From: Halothiobacillus sp. 15-55-196 | GTDB taxonomy: Bacteria > Pseudomonadota > Gammaproteobacteria > Halothiobacillales > Halothiobacillaceae | Reading direction: 5' to 3' | Assembly: GCA_002282715.1 (NCBI GenBank) | Contig: NCKC01000007.1 | Coordinates: forward strand, 1-64,000 | Length of the DNA: 64,000 bases | Part shown: positions 41,944 to 49,577 of the stretch, in pieces | Position numbering within the stretch: the stretch's first letter is position 1 | How the letters are laid out: every line of letters begins with the position of its first letter | Translations under genes and position numbers: made by a program | The notes under the pieces: model-generated | Database searches by the model: none | What the model was told of the DNA's origin: nothing | Seen by the model: only the letters and a program-made list of their open reading frames with translations

Positions 41944-41955
41944 CGAGCCACTCCA

Positions 41956-42330
41956 TCAGATGCGTTCAGCCAAAAGCATTCCGCCTCGAGCGGCCGCAAT
42001 GCAGACAACCACGGTCAAGACAATATAGAGACTCGCCATCATCCATTGATCTCGTTCGATAAGCGTTAATGAGTCAATCGAGAAAGTTGACATGGTGGTA
42101 AACGCACCCAAAAAACCCGTCAAAATCGCGACACGATACTCAGGGGCAATATGAAATTTCTGCAGTAAGTACACCCCCAGAAAGCCCATCAACGCCGAAC
42201 CCAGGACGTTCACGGTAAGCGTGCCGTAAGGAAATGCCCGCCCAAGATGTTGGGTTATCCAGTTGATCATCGCAAAACGCGCAATGGCACCAAACGAACC
42301 GGCCAAAGCGATCAACAAATAAATTCTCAT
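41956..42330 (-). CDS. crcB: Fluoride ion channel CrcB/Fluc
   Basis: A 124-residue four-helix membrane protein that exports fluoride as a dual-topology dimer. Conserved text includes GAIARF, FPYGTLTVNVLGSALMGF and GFLGAFTTMSTFSIDSL. No fluoride riboswitch pattern was found upstream. It probably shares a transcript with queG. Confidence 0.93.
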   Translation of the reverse strand: MRIYLLIALAGSFGAIARFAMINWITQHLGRAFPYGTLTVNVLGSALMGFLGVYLLQKFHIAPEYRVAILTGFLGAFTTMSTFSIDSLTLIERDQWMMASLYIVLTVVVCIAAARGGMLLAERI

Positions 42331-42497
42331 TGGTTTTCCTTAATATCAATCGATTATTAACAGAAATATTCGTCATGCGACATTTTAGGCTTCAAATAAT
42401 CAGCATTCAATTAAATTCTAAAGAACGGATTTCGTTGACTTCATTGAATTTAATTGTTAATTCTGCGCATCTTAGCAAAAACACAACGAGGTTCGTC

Positions 42498-43181
42498 ATG
42501 GTCAATAAAACTATATTAATGACCTTTCTGTCGGTGAGCCTAGCCTCATCCGTTCTAGGCTCATCCACGTGCATAGCCGCAGAACAGTCTAAATTGCGTG
42601 TCAACATCACAACGGATTTACCATCAATCACCGTGATTGATCATGGAAAATCGGTGGTCATCATGCGCAACCAGAATCCCGACCATACGGTTGACCCTGA
42701 TTATGCGAAAACCAGCCGGGATTGCCCACCCTTTTGCATTCAACCCATGCAGCTTTTGCCGGGCGTGCACACGATTGGCGAATTGGAAATGCTGCAATTC
42801 CTGAAGAAAAGGGCCGAAGGAGATAAATCAATCGAAATCATTGATTCACGCACACCAGACTGGTACCGCAAAGGGACAATTCCAAGTGCTGTGAATATTC
42901 CCTGGACTCAAATTTATCGTGGTTCATCTACCTACGAACCGCTTGTCGTCGAGTCTTTGTTGACGGATACATTCAACGCGAAGGTCCAGGACGGGATATG
43001 GGACTTCAGAGGTGCCAAGACACTCGTCCTGTTCTGCAATGGTCCTTGGTGCGGACAATCGCCCACCAATATCAAGGAGCTGGTCAGCATGGGCTACCCC
43101 GCCGACAAGATCTATTGGTATCGCGGCGGAATGCAGTCGTGGAGCAATCTGGGCTTGACGACAGTCCAGCCACCTCAATAA
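42498..43181 (+). CDS. Exported rhodanese-domain protein
   Basis: A 227-residue protein. The ATG at 42498 begins a signal peptide (MVNKTILMTFLSVSLASSVLGSSTCIAA). A rhodanese domain with active-site cysteine in LVLFCNGPWCGQSP follows, together with IIDSRTPDWYRKGTIPSAVNIPW. Extra cysteines lie in RDCPPFCIQP. Such periplasmic rhodaneses handle sulfane sulfur or act in redox relay; the substrate is unknown. The frame extends upstream to 42330, but those residues do not form a signal and the leader there is AT-rich with no other feature. Confidence 0.85.
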   Translation: MVNKTILMTFLSVSLASSVLGSSTCIAAEQSKLRVNITTDLPSITVIDHGKSVVIMRNQNPDHTVDPDYAKTSRDCPPFCIQPMQLLPGVHTIGELEMLQFLKKRAEGDKSIEIIDSRTPDWYRKGTIPSAVNIPWTQIYRGSSTYEPLVVESLLTDTFNAKVQDGIWDFRGAKTLVLFCNGPWCGQSPTNIKELVSMGYPADKIYWYRGGMQSWSNLGLTTVQPPQ

Positions 43182-43211
43182 TTCAGAGAATCGATGGAAT
43201 CACACCGAAAA

Positions 43212-44102
43212 CTACACCTTGGCCCGTGAGTCGAATCGGGCCCGTATCTCACCTATCAAACATGCGCCCGCCAAGCCAGACGCGAATCCCGCATCGAAAA
43301 CCAGATGGATGTCCGCCTCGTCGGCAACGGTATCGGCCATTTGCAAAATGCTTAAATCTGGATGACTTGAAAGCAGTGTTTCAGGAAGCCAAGCAAAACC
43401 CAGCCCTGATTCGATCAAGTCAATCGCCGTGTGTAAATGATCAACCGTAAAGCGCTGCTCGGCAGATAGCCAGCTTCCATTGGCTAGACGACTCGGTGCC
43501 GAATCTCGAATCACGATTTGCCTATATCGGCGCAAATCCGCCTCGGTAACCTGCCCCACCTCGGCACCAGCGTGGGTTACGAGCGGGTGCGTACGTGCCG
43601 CGCAGGGGACCAGCCTCAGGCGATCCAAGGCAAGAGCAGGCATCCCAGTCACCATTTGGGTGCCAAGATACAAACCTACGGTTCCCTCCAGCATCATCGC
43701 CGGGCCACCGCCGAGAATGGTCTCAAAGAGCTCGATGCGGGTTTGTGGATAGGACTCAGCCACGATCGAAAAAACATCGGCAATCAGTGCCAATGGAATA
43801 ATTTGATCGATGGCCACACAAAGTACTGGCTCCACACCCTGTGCCAATTGGGTAGCCAATGCCTGAGCGCCATCGAGATCACGCAGCACCGGACGCATTC
43901 GGCAAGACAGCAGTTGACCGATCTCGGTGAGTACCAGCCGTCGCCCATGATAGGTCACCAAGGACAAGCCGATCTGAGATTCAAGTTGTTTGATGGCGTG
44001 GCTGAGCGTGGATGGCGTCCGGTGGAAATGATCTGCCGCCGCCTGCAATCCGCCGTAATCGATCACCCCGATCAGCCAACGCCAAGGGCGCAGATCATCC
44101 AT
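43212..44102 (-). CDS. LysR-family transcriptional regulator
   Basis: A 296-residue regulator from MDDLRPWRWLIGVIDYG. The helix-turn-helix segment is GGLQAAADHFHRTPSTLSHAIKQLESQIG. The effector domain starts near residue 90. The ATG at 44102 has GAGG five nt upstream; the frame to 44159 would run through operator-like palindromes. It is divergent from yceI-pirin-nitroreductase and probably controls them. Confidence 0.9.
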   Translation of the reverse strand: MDDLRPWRWLIGVIDYGGLQAAADHFHRTPSTLSHAIKQLESQIGLSLVTYHGRRLVLTEIGQLLSCRMRPVLRDLDGAQALATQLAQGVEPVLCVAIDQIIPLALIADVFSIVAESYPQTRIELFETILGGGPAMMLEGTVGLYLGTQMVTGMPALALDRLRLVPCAARTHPLVTHAGAEVGQVTEADLRRYRQIVIRDSAPSRLANGSWLSAEQRFTVDHLHTAIDLIESGLGFAWLPETLLSSHPDLSILQMADTVADEADIHLVFDAGFASGLAGACLIGEIRARFDSRAKV

Positions 44103-44113
44103 AACCACCTCAT

Positions 44114-44148
44114 TTCGATATATTCGAAGTATTTTTGAAATTAATTTC
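44114..44148. promoter_or_regulatory. Two operator-like palindromes between LysR gene and yceI
   Basis: TTCGATATATTCGAA (44114-44128) has 5-bp arms around TATAT. GAAATTAATTTC (44137-44148) is a perfect 12-bp palindrome. They lie 12-46 nt upstream of the LysR start and about 64-98 nt upstream of yceI, a usual place for a LysR-type site controlling both directions. Specific recognition by this LysR is inferred. Confidence 0.45.
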
Positions 44149-44211
44149 GATATTAACAAAAAAATACCTGAGTAAAATCCGGAGGATCAAACAACAAGCG
44201 AGGGACTCATC

Positions 44212-45003
44212 ATGTATACCGCCTCTCTAATACCGACATGGTCAAGAGTTAAGGGAAGCTCGAAAAACCCGTCATTGCCGCGTAGGCGGGAATCCAGCGA
44301 CTTGATTTTTCTGGGTTCCCGCATTCGCGGGAACGACGAATCACGGGTATTTCAAGGTGCCCTTAAATCCACCACCCGGTCAATGGCTACACTGGCACTG
44401 ATTGCAGCAATGTTTGGTGCTGCATCCAATGTGTTTGCGCAAGGGCAATATCAACCACTAAACGATAATGCGGATGGACAGTATCAAATCGATCCGGATC
44501 ACTCTCAGGTGTTTTTTACGCTTGGACATGTCGGCATCGCACCATTTACCGGACGGTTCAACAAAATCAGTGGCCACTACACCATCGATAGCAAGCATCC
44601 GGGCAAAAACAAGGCTGAGATCAGCATTTCGGTCGACAGCATCGATACCAACCTGGCCTTGCGCAATGAACACTTGCTCAGCAAGGAGTTCTTCGATGCC
44701 AAGAACTATCCTGAGATCACCTTCACCAGCACAAGCTTTGTGCCGAACAAGCAGGGTGGCGGCAATCTGCATGGGCTCATGAGTTTTCACGGTGTGACTC
44801 GCCCGGAAGTATTTCATGTCGAAAAGGTCGGTGCCGGGGAAGTGGCTTATCTGCCCAAGCCTTGGGGTGGCTATCTGAGCGGTTTTGTTGCCACAACCAC
44901 GATCAAGCGTAGCGATTTCGGCCTGATGGCGTATCTCCCGCAAGGCCTTTCTAACGACGTTCACATCACCGTCAATATCGAAGGAATTCGAGCCAAGCCG
45001 TAA
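44212..45003 (+). CDS. YceI-family periplasmic protein with repeat-derived N-terminal insert
   Basis: YceI proteins are lipocalin-like periplasmic proteins that bind isoprenoid-type lipids. The mature domain is complete (YQIDPDHSQVFFTLGHVGIA, ISVDSIDTNLALRNEHLLSKEFFD). The ATG at 44212 has GAGGG seven nt upstream. Residues 14-51 (starting KGSSKNP, ending QGAL) are encoded by an inserted family A repeat, which places the hydrophobic signal core (MATLALIAAMFGAASNVFA, from residue 58) far from the start. Removing the 114 nt restores MYTASLIPTWSRV joined to KSTTRS and a normal signal peptide. An ATG at 44383 could serve instead but has no ribosome-binding site. Confidence 0.88.
   Translation: MYTASLIPTWSRVKGSSKNPSLPRRRESSDLIFLGSRIRGNDESRVFQGALKSTTRSMATLALIAAMFGAASNVFAQGQYQPLNDNADGQYQIDPDHSQVFFTLGHVGIAPFTGRFNKISGHYTIDSKHPGKNKAEISISVDSIDTNLALRNEHLLSKEFFDAKNYPEITFTSTSFVPNKQGGGNLHGLMSFHGVTRPEVFHVEKVGAGEVAYLPKPWGGYLSGFVATTTIKRSDFGLMAYLPQGLSNDVHITVNIEGIRAKP
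44253..44362. repeat. Family A mobile repeat (copy 2, 110 bp) in yceI, TTAA target duplication
   Basis: The element begins GGGAAGCTCGAAAAACCCGT and ends CAAGGTGCCC. It is flanked by TTAA at 44249-44252 and 44363-44366. Its ends are imperfect inverted repeats (GAAA and ACCCGT in the same relative places), and internal modules (TGCCGCGTAGGCGGGAAT; TTCCCGCATTCGCGGGAA) are palindromic. Element plus duplication is 114 bp and has no stop codon in the yceI frame. Its reverse complement aligns almost end to end with copy 1. Confidence 0.88.
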
Positions 45004-45056
45004 CCGGGCTCACTTAGCAACAAATTCGCGACACACAACATTAAGCAGGAGTTTTC

Positions 45057-45914
45057 ATGAACACATTCCACATTCGATATGCCAAACCCACCGAAGATGG
45101 TGCTGGCGTTAAAATTCGCCGCATCAGTGAATTTACCGGCAGGATCGATCCGTTTTTGATGGTGGATGAGCTTAAATCCAGCATCAAGGACGACTACATC
45201 GGTGGATTCCCACCGCACCCGCACCGAGGTTTCGAGACACTCACCTATCTGCTGCATGGCGGGCTTTCCCATCGTGACTCTGAAGGTCATCAGGGCGGTG
45301 TGAGTCGTGGTGGCGCTCAATGGATGCGTGCGGGTAGTGGCATTGTTCACTCGGAAATGCCGACAACCGACAGTGATGGTTTGCATGGTTTTCAGGTGTG
45401 GATCAACCTGCCGGCCTCACTCAAGATGAGTACGCCGACTTATCGGGACGTTCAGGCAAGCGAAATCCCGCAAGTCACCTTCACGGGCGGAGAAGCCCGC
45501 CTGATTGCCGATCGCTGGCAGTTCAACGAGATCAGCGGTGAGGGGGCGATGACCACATTGGGTGACGGTGCCGGTATGGCTGATGTAAGCCTTGATGCGA
45601 ACGCAACAGTCGAAGTAAAACTGCCCGAGGGCTATCGATTGATAGCGTATGTCTATAACGGTGCTGTATCGGCTTCACGACAGGATGCCGTTATTCAAGG
45701 CAAGGCAGAAAACGGTGGTTTGATGGTGTTCGACAGGGACGATCAGACCGTAAGACTGCACAGTGAAACGGCAAGTGGAGTGCTGCTGCTATCCGGCAAG
45801 CCGCTCGACGAGCCCATCGCGCATCGTGGTCCGTTCGTCATGAACACGGCTGCCGAACTTCAGCAAGCCATGCTCGATTATCAATCCGGCGCCATGGGGC
45901 GGCTTGATCGCTGA
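45057..45914 (+). CDS. Pirin-family bicupin protein
   Basis: A 285-residue protein of two cupin domains. The pirin metal site is in FPPHPHRGFETLTYLL and the following SEGHQGGVSRGGAQWMRAGSGIVHSEM. Bacterial pirins can act as quercetinases or redox-sensing regulators; the substrate here is unknown. AGGAG precedes the ATG. It follows yceI by 53 nt in a three-gene unit with the nitroreductase. Confidence 0.93.
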   Translation: MNTFHIRYAKPTEDGAGVKIRRISEFTGRIDPFLMVDELKSSIKDDYIGGFPPHPHRGFETLTYLLHGGLSHRDSEGHQGGVSRGGAQWMRAGSGIVHSEMPTTDSDGLHGFQVWINLPASLKMSTPTYRDVQASEIPQVTFTGGEARLIADRWQFNEISGEGAMTTLGDGAGMADVSLDANATVEVKLPEGYRLIAYVYNGAVSASRQDAVIQGKAENGGLMVFDRDDQTVRLHSETASGVLLLSGKPLDEPIAHRGPFVMNTAAELQQAMLDYQSGAMGRLDR

Positions 45915-45980
45915 GCCCGCGACCAAGATAAAAAAATCAACAACATCCGTACACACAAACCAGACTGAGGATAAACGAAT

Positions 45981-46622
45981 ATGGATACACTAACCGCCAT
46001 ACACCAACGCTTTTCAGCCAATCGATTCGATCAGAATCGTCCCGTTTCGGCCGAACTGCTCGATCAGTTGATTGACGCCGCCCGTCAAGCGCCCAGTGCA
46101 TTCAATATGCAACAGACCAGATTCTTTGCTGTTCAGGACCTGGAAGCGCGCAAGGTACTGCGCACGATTGCCTACAATCAGGCTAAGGTTGAAGAAGCAC
46201 CGCTGGTTATCGTGGTACTGGGTGATTTGAACGCACACGAGCAGTTCGAGGAAGTCGCCAATGCAGACAGGCAGGCTGGGATTTACGATCAAGGGTTGGC
46301 CGAATACTTCACCAACGCGGTGAGAACCGGCTATGCGGACGCGTCACGAGCACATGACGAAGCCATTCGCTCCGGCGCGCTCGCTGCCATGAATCTTATG
46401 AACGCGGCGACATCGCTTGGGTTGGTAACCGGCCCGATGATCGGATTCGATCAGGATAAATTTCGTGAAACTTTCCTCATTTCGGAACGTTATCTGCCCA
46501 TCATCATGATTACCGTCGGTTACAACGCCCCTGGCAATTGGCCACACAAGACGCGTCATCCGGTTGAAAAATTGCTTGAGCGTAATGGTCGGCCCGGAGA
46601 GAAAAACGCTTTTTCTGCATAA
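45981..46622 (+). CDS. Nitroreductase-family flavoprotein
   Basis: A 213-residue FMN-dependent oxidoreductase. The N-terminal RFSANRFDQNRPVSAELLDQLIDAARQAPSAFNMQQTRFF is the FMN-binding region, and the C-terminus (PIIMITVGYNAPGNWPHKTRHPVEKL) is typical. It probably reduces quinones or nitroaromatics with NAD(P)H. GAGG precedes the ATG. It is the third gene of the LysR-adjacent unit. Confidence 0.92.
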   Translation: MDTLTAIHQRFSANRFDQNRPVSAELLDQLIDAARQAPSAFNMQQTRFFAVQDLEARKVLRTIAYNQAKVEEAPLVIVVLGDLNAHEQFEEVANADRQAGIYDQGLAEYFTNAVRTGYADASRAHDEAIRSGALAAMNLMNAATSLGLVTGPMIGFDQDKFRETFLISERYLPIIMITVGYNAPGNWPHKTRHPVEKLLERNGRPGEKNAFSA

Positions 46623-46987
46623 ATGGCCTTGCCGTTCGGACTTAATCAACCTTGATCTGCTTGCCAACTCAATGGAGATTGTGCTTGGCAATCATGAGTA
46701 CCTGAACCCGATTGGCCTCATCAATCGGCAATCGACACCACAAAAAAATGAAGCGGTCTCGCTAATCTTCACAGCGAACCGTTCCATCGGTCGTACAACC
46801 ACCCATAAACGCCCTTTATTCAGGGTAACGGAGATCAGGTGATGAAATAAATATCCTAATTTTATCATTACCTTGAGACGCTTTTTGCTTTGTAAACTTT
46901 TGGTTACACTTGATTAACCAAAAGTTCCTGTTTTTGATATGCGGTCCATCCTAAACTTGCTACGTACCCCAAGCAGGAGAACGCAGC
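46623..46987. other. Intergenic region (365 bp) before small envelope genes
   Basis: No convincing gene is present. A short frame overlapping the nitroreductase end lacks coding character. The right half is AT-rich. It holds a small hairpin, CCCT-ttattc-AGGG, near 46813-46826, and the strong 12-bp inverted repeat annotated at 46895-46926. Confidence 0.5.
46895..46926. promoter_or_regulatory. Perfect 12-bp inverted repeat upstream of the small Trp/His-rich proteins
   Basis: AACTTTTGGTTA and TAACCAAAAGTT are separated by 8 nt and lie 62 nt before the ATG at 46988. As DNA it could be an operator. As RNA it forms a hairpin followed by CCTGTTTTTG, so it could also end a transcript from upstream. 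Confidence 0.5.
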
Positions 46988-47329
46988 ATGAATACATTGC
47001 CCCTCATCCGTCATTCACTCGCCCTGAGACGGGCCGCGCTGCTCGGCATGATTGGCATCACGGTAGGATTGGGTGGCTGTGCGGTTTATCCCGCAGGTTA
47101 CGGTTATGGCTACACCAGCGAAACTGTCGTTACCGGCCCGGTGGTTCGTTACGCAGCCCCCCCACCACGCGTTGCGGTGGGTATCGCGCCGTTCTCAGGT
47201 GCGCTCTGGGTCCCCGGCAACCGGGTGTGGGGTGATGGATGGTATTCGCATCGTGGCTACTGGGCGCGCCCGCCACATCCGCGTGCAGACTGGGGGCACG
47301 GACGCAGACATCGTGATCACGACGACTGA
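46988..47329 (+). CDS. Small lipoprotein with Trp-rich repeat
   Basis: A 113-residue lipoprotein. A signal sequence ends in the lipobox GLGGC near residue 31. The mature part has Tyr/Gly-rich text (YPAGYGYGYTSE), then APFSGALWVPGNRVWGDGW and YSHRGYWARPP, and ends in an Arg/His/Asp tail. The W-rich unit resembles YXWGXW-type repeats in envelope proteins. The next gene shares the unit. AGGAG precedes the ATG. Confidence 0.75.
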   Translation: MNTLPLIRHSLALRRAALLGMIGITVGLGGCAVYPAGYGYGYTSETVVTGPVVRYAAPPPRVAVGIAPFSGALWVPGNRVWGDGWYSHRGYWARPPHPRADWGHGRRHRDHDD

Positions 47330-47401
47330 CACCGGCGTGATGGACGCTGGCATTGATTGCCCAACACCTCTGTGCACTCAATCAACAGGAAGGAGATCAA
47401 A

Positions 47402-47848
47402 ATGAACCAAGCACACAATCAAAATAAAACATCGGTACAGCGTTTACGCAAAATCGGGCTCATGGCCGGTTTTCTGCTCGGCGGCCTTGGCTTCAGTGGC
47501 TATGCCGCAGCAGCCCCGGCTGAGATCGTGCTGGCACCGGGTTATTCGGCTGGTATCTTTATTGGGATCAATCAAGGTCGACCGATGCCACCGCCCCGTC
47601 ATGAAATAATCGGACGAGCACCATTCCACGGTGCCTTATGGGTTCCGGGGCACTGGGAATGGCGCAATCGCTGGGTATGGTATCGAGGTGAGTGGAGGCA
47701 TCGTCATCACCACTATCGTGAGCGGGTCTACTGGGCGCCACGGTATCCGATGTACCGCGAGGATCGGGACGATGAAGGGTACGATGGCCGTCGCCATGAA
47801 CATGGCCCCGGCCAGTATGATGATGATCGACGCGACTACCGTCACTGA
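47402..47848 (+). CDS. Small exported Trp/His-rich protein
   Basis: A 148-residue exported protein with signal peptide ending near AAAAPAEIV (residue 38). The mature part has APFHGALWVPGHWEWRNRWVWYRGEW followed by His/Tyr/Arg-rich stretches (RHRHHHYRER) and a DD/RR tail. It is evidently a paralogue of the preceding lipoprotein but without a lipobox. AGGAG precedes the ATG at 47402. Function unknown; the His clusters could bind metal. Confidence 0.75.
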   Translation: MNQAHNQNKTSVQRLRKIGLMAGFLLGGLGFSGYAAAAPAEIVLAPGYSAGIFIGINQGRPMPPPRHEIIGRAPFHGALWVPGHWEWRNRWVWYRGEWRHRHHHYRERVYWAPRYPMYREDRDDEGYDGRRHEHGPGQYDDDRRDYRH

Positions 47849-47910
47849 TTTATCTCGAAACAATCCGCAAGACTGAACCACATCAAGCAAAAACCGGACT
47901 AAACTCCGCT

Positions 47911-47941
47911 GCGACGTTTTAGAAACACAAACCGACGTCGC
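47911..47941. promoter_or_regulatory. Inverted repeat upstream of the efflux operon
   Basis: GCGACGT and ACGTCGC are separated by 17 nt and end 50 nt before the TolC-family start. It is a candidate operator for the tripartite pump, but no regulator gene is adjacent. Confidence 0.3.
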
Positions 47942-47990
47942 TACGGAAAATTATTTTTACCACCTTATCCGGCAACAAAAGGAAATTTTC

Positions 47991-49577
47991 TTGCGCAATC
48001 GGCCCGCGATATTTTCACCAGACAAGCAACCGCCGAGTGTCAAAAGTGCGATTTTGGGCTTGGCCATTGCATTTGGCTCGCTTGGTTTTTCGAACGTTTA
48101 CGCGAATTGGTTTGATGATCCCTTCGGAGTGAACACCAAATTGCCCACGCACCCGGGTAAAGAGGCCGCGCAACTGGCGGATTTCTATACCATTCCCGCC
48201 CCGAAGACCGTTCAGAAGCAACAGGTAGACACAAGGCACGAATATTCACTTGCCGAACTGACCGCGCTTGCCCTGTCAAACAATCCAAAGACCCACTCGG
48301 CGTGGGCCAGTTTGCGTGCGCAAGCGGCAAGCGTGGGTATTTCTGAAGCGGCCTGGCTGCCCAAATTGACGTTGAACGCCACGGCACAAGAATCTCAACT
48401 GACCACATCCACCGGTTTTAGTATCCCGACTCAGCGGGTATTCGCGCCCAACCTGAGCTTGTCCTGGTTGCTGTACGATTTCGGCCAGCGCGAAGCAGGG
48501 ATTGCAGCCACAAAAGCCGGTCTTGTGGCCGCGCGATTCGCCAATGACCAAACGCTGCAAACCGTACTGGCCAATGTTGCCACGGCCTATTACCAATCGT
48601 TAGCGGATCAGGTGCTGGTCGAACTCGACAAACAATCGGTGAAAACGGCCCAGAAGGCACTGGATGCGGCTCAAGCCAGATACCGCTCCGGGCAGGCCAC
48701 CATCAGTGATTTGTATCAGGCAAAAGCCGCACTGGCCCAGGCCGAAGGAGCGCTGGCAACGGCTGAACAGACCCGACGCCAGAACGAGGGGGCTCTGGCC
48801 AGTGCCGTCGGCTTGCCTGTCGATACACAGTTAAGACTCGCCCCATTGCAAACCCGCATCGATCCCAAGCTCGATGCAAATGTAAAATCACTGCTGCAAC
48901 AGGCGATTGCACAAAATCCGAGCTTGCAGAATGCGCAGGCACAGGTGGCGCAGGCCCGAGCCACGCTCGATCAAACCGAAAGAGCCGGCATGCCCAGTAT
49001 TTCACTGGGCGCCAATCAAGGCCTGCGCTTCCAGCAGAGCCTGGGCCGGACCCAAACCAACAGCATCGGCTTAACGCTCTCCGTGCCGCTGTTCACCGGT
49101 TTTGACCAGCACTATCAAACAGCTCAGGCGCGCGCCAAGCTGGCTGAAGCCGAAGCCAACCGCGACACAATCTACCAATCGACCGAGCTGGCGGTGTGGC
49201 AAGGCTATTACGCCTTCCGTGGCGCAGTGGTTGCGATTCCCAGCGCACGTGTCCAGGTTGAAAATGCGAGCGAGGCGCTCAAGGCGGTGCAGGCACAATA
49301 CAAGGTCGGTTACGCCACGATTCAGGATCTTTTGACAGCTCAGTCCACACTGGCAACGGCCGAAGTCACGCTCGCCCAGAACGCATTGAATGCCTACACC
49401 GCGCTCGCCAAACTCGGCGCCGCCATTGGCCAGCTCGGCACACCCATGTTCTCGGAACACAGCCTGCTTGATCCGACGACAGCAGCCGTCAGTGAAAGCG
49501 CCGCACCGACCGATCATCAGCCCGATCTCGCTCCGACATCACATTTGCATGTTCAAAAGGAACAGCCTCAGCCATGA
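47991..49577 (+). CDS. TolC-family outer-membrane efflux protein
   Basis: A 528-residue outer-membrane channel subunit. The start is a TTG at 47991 with AAGGA eight nt upstream. The signal peptide ends near NVYAN. Two TolC repeats are visible (LTALALSNNPKTHSAWASLRAQ...; LLQQAIAQNPSLQNAQAQVAQA), with long helices and AARYRSGQATISDLYQAKAAL-type text. It forms one operon with the adaptor and RND genes. The C-terminal 40 residues are polar and variable. Confidence 0.93.
   Translation: MRNRPAIFSPDKQPPSVKSAILGLAIAFGSLGFSNVYANWFDDPFGVNTKLPTHPGKEAAQLADFYTIPAPKTVQKQQVDTRHEYSLAELTALALSNNPKTHSAWASLRAQAASVGISEAAWLPKLTLNATAQESQLTTSTGFSIPTQRVFAPNLSLSWLLYDFGQREAGIAATKAGLVAARFANDQTLQTVLANVATAYYQSLADQVLVELDKQSVKTAQKALDAAQARYRSGQATISDLYQAKAALAQAEGALATAEQTRRQNEGALASAVGLPVDTQLRLAPLQTRIDPKLDANVKSLLQQAIAQNPSLQNAQAQVAQARATLDQTERAGMPSISLGANQGLRFQQSLGRTQTNSIGLTLSVPLFTGFDQHYQTAQARAKLAEAEANRDTIYQSTELAVWQGYYAFRGAVVAIPSARVQVENASEALKAVQAQYKVGYATIQDLLTAQSTLATAEVTLAQNALNAYTALAKLGAAIGQLGTPMFSEHSLLDPTTAAVSESAAPTDHQPDLAPTSHLHVQKEQPQP

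Noticed and set aside
42331-42497. Possible fluoride riboswitch upstream of crcB
   Set aside because: The conserved GGnGAUGG and CUGAUG segments are absent in this AT-rich leader.
46564-46842. Frame of 92 codons overlapping the nitroreductase end
   Set aside because: No ribosome-binding site and mixed composition; it overlaps a confirmed gene.
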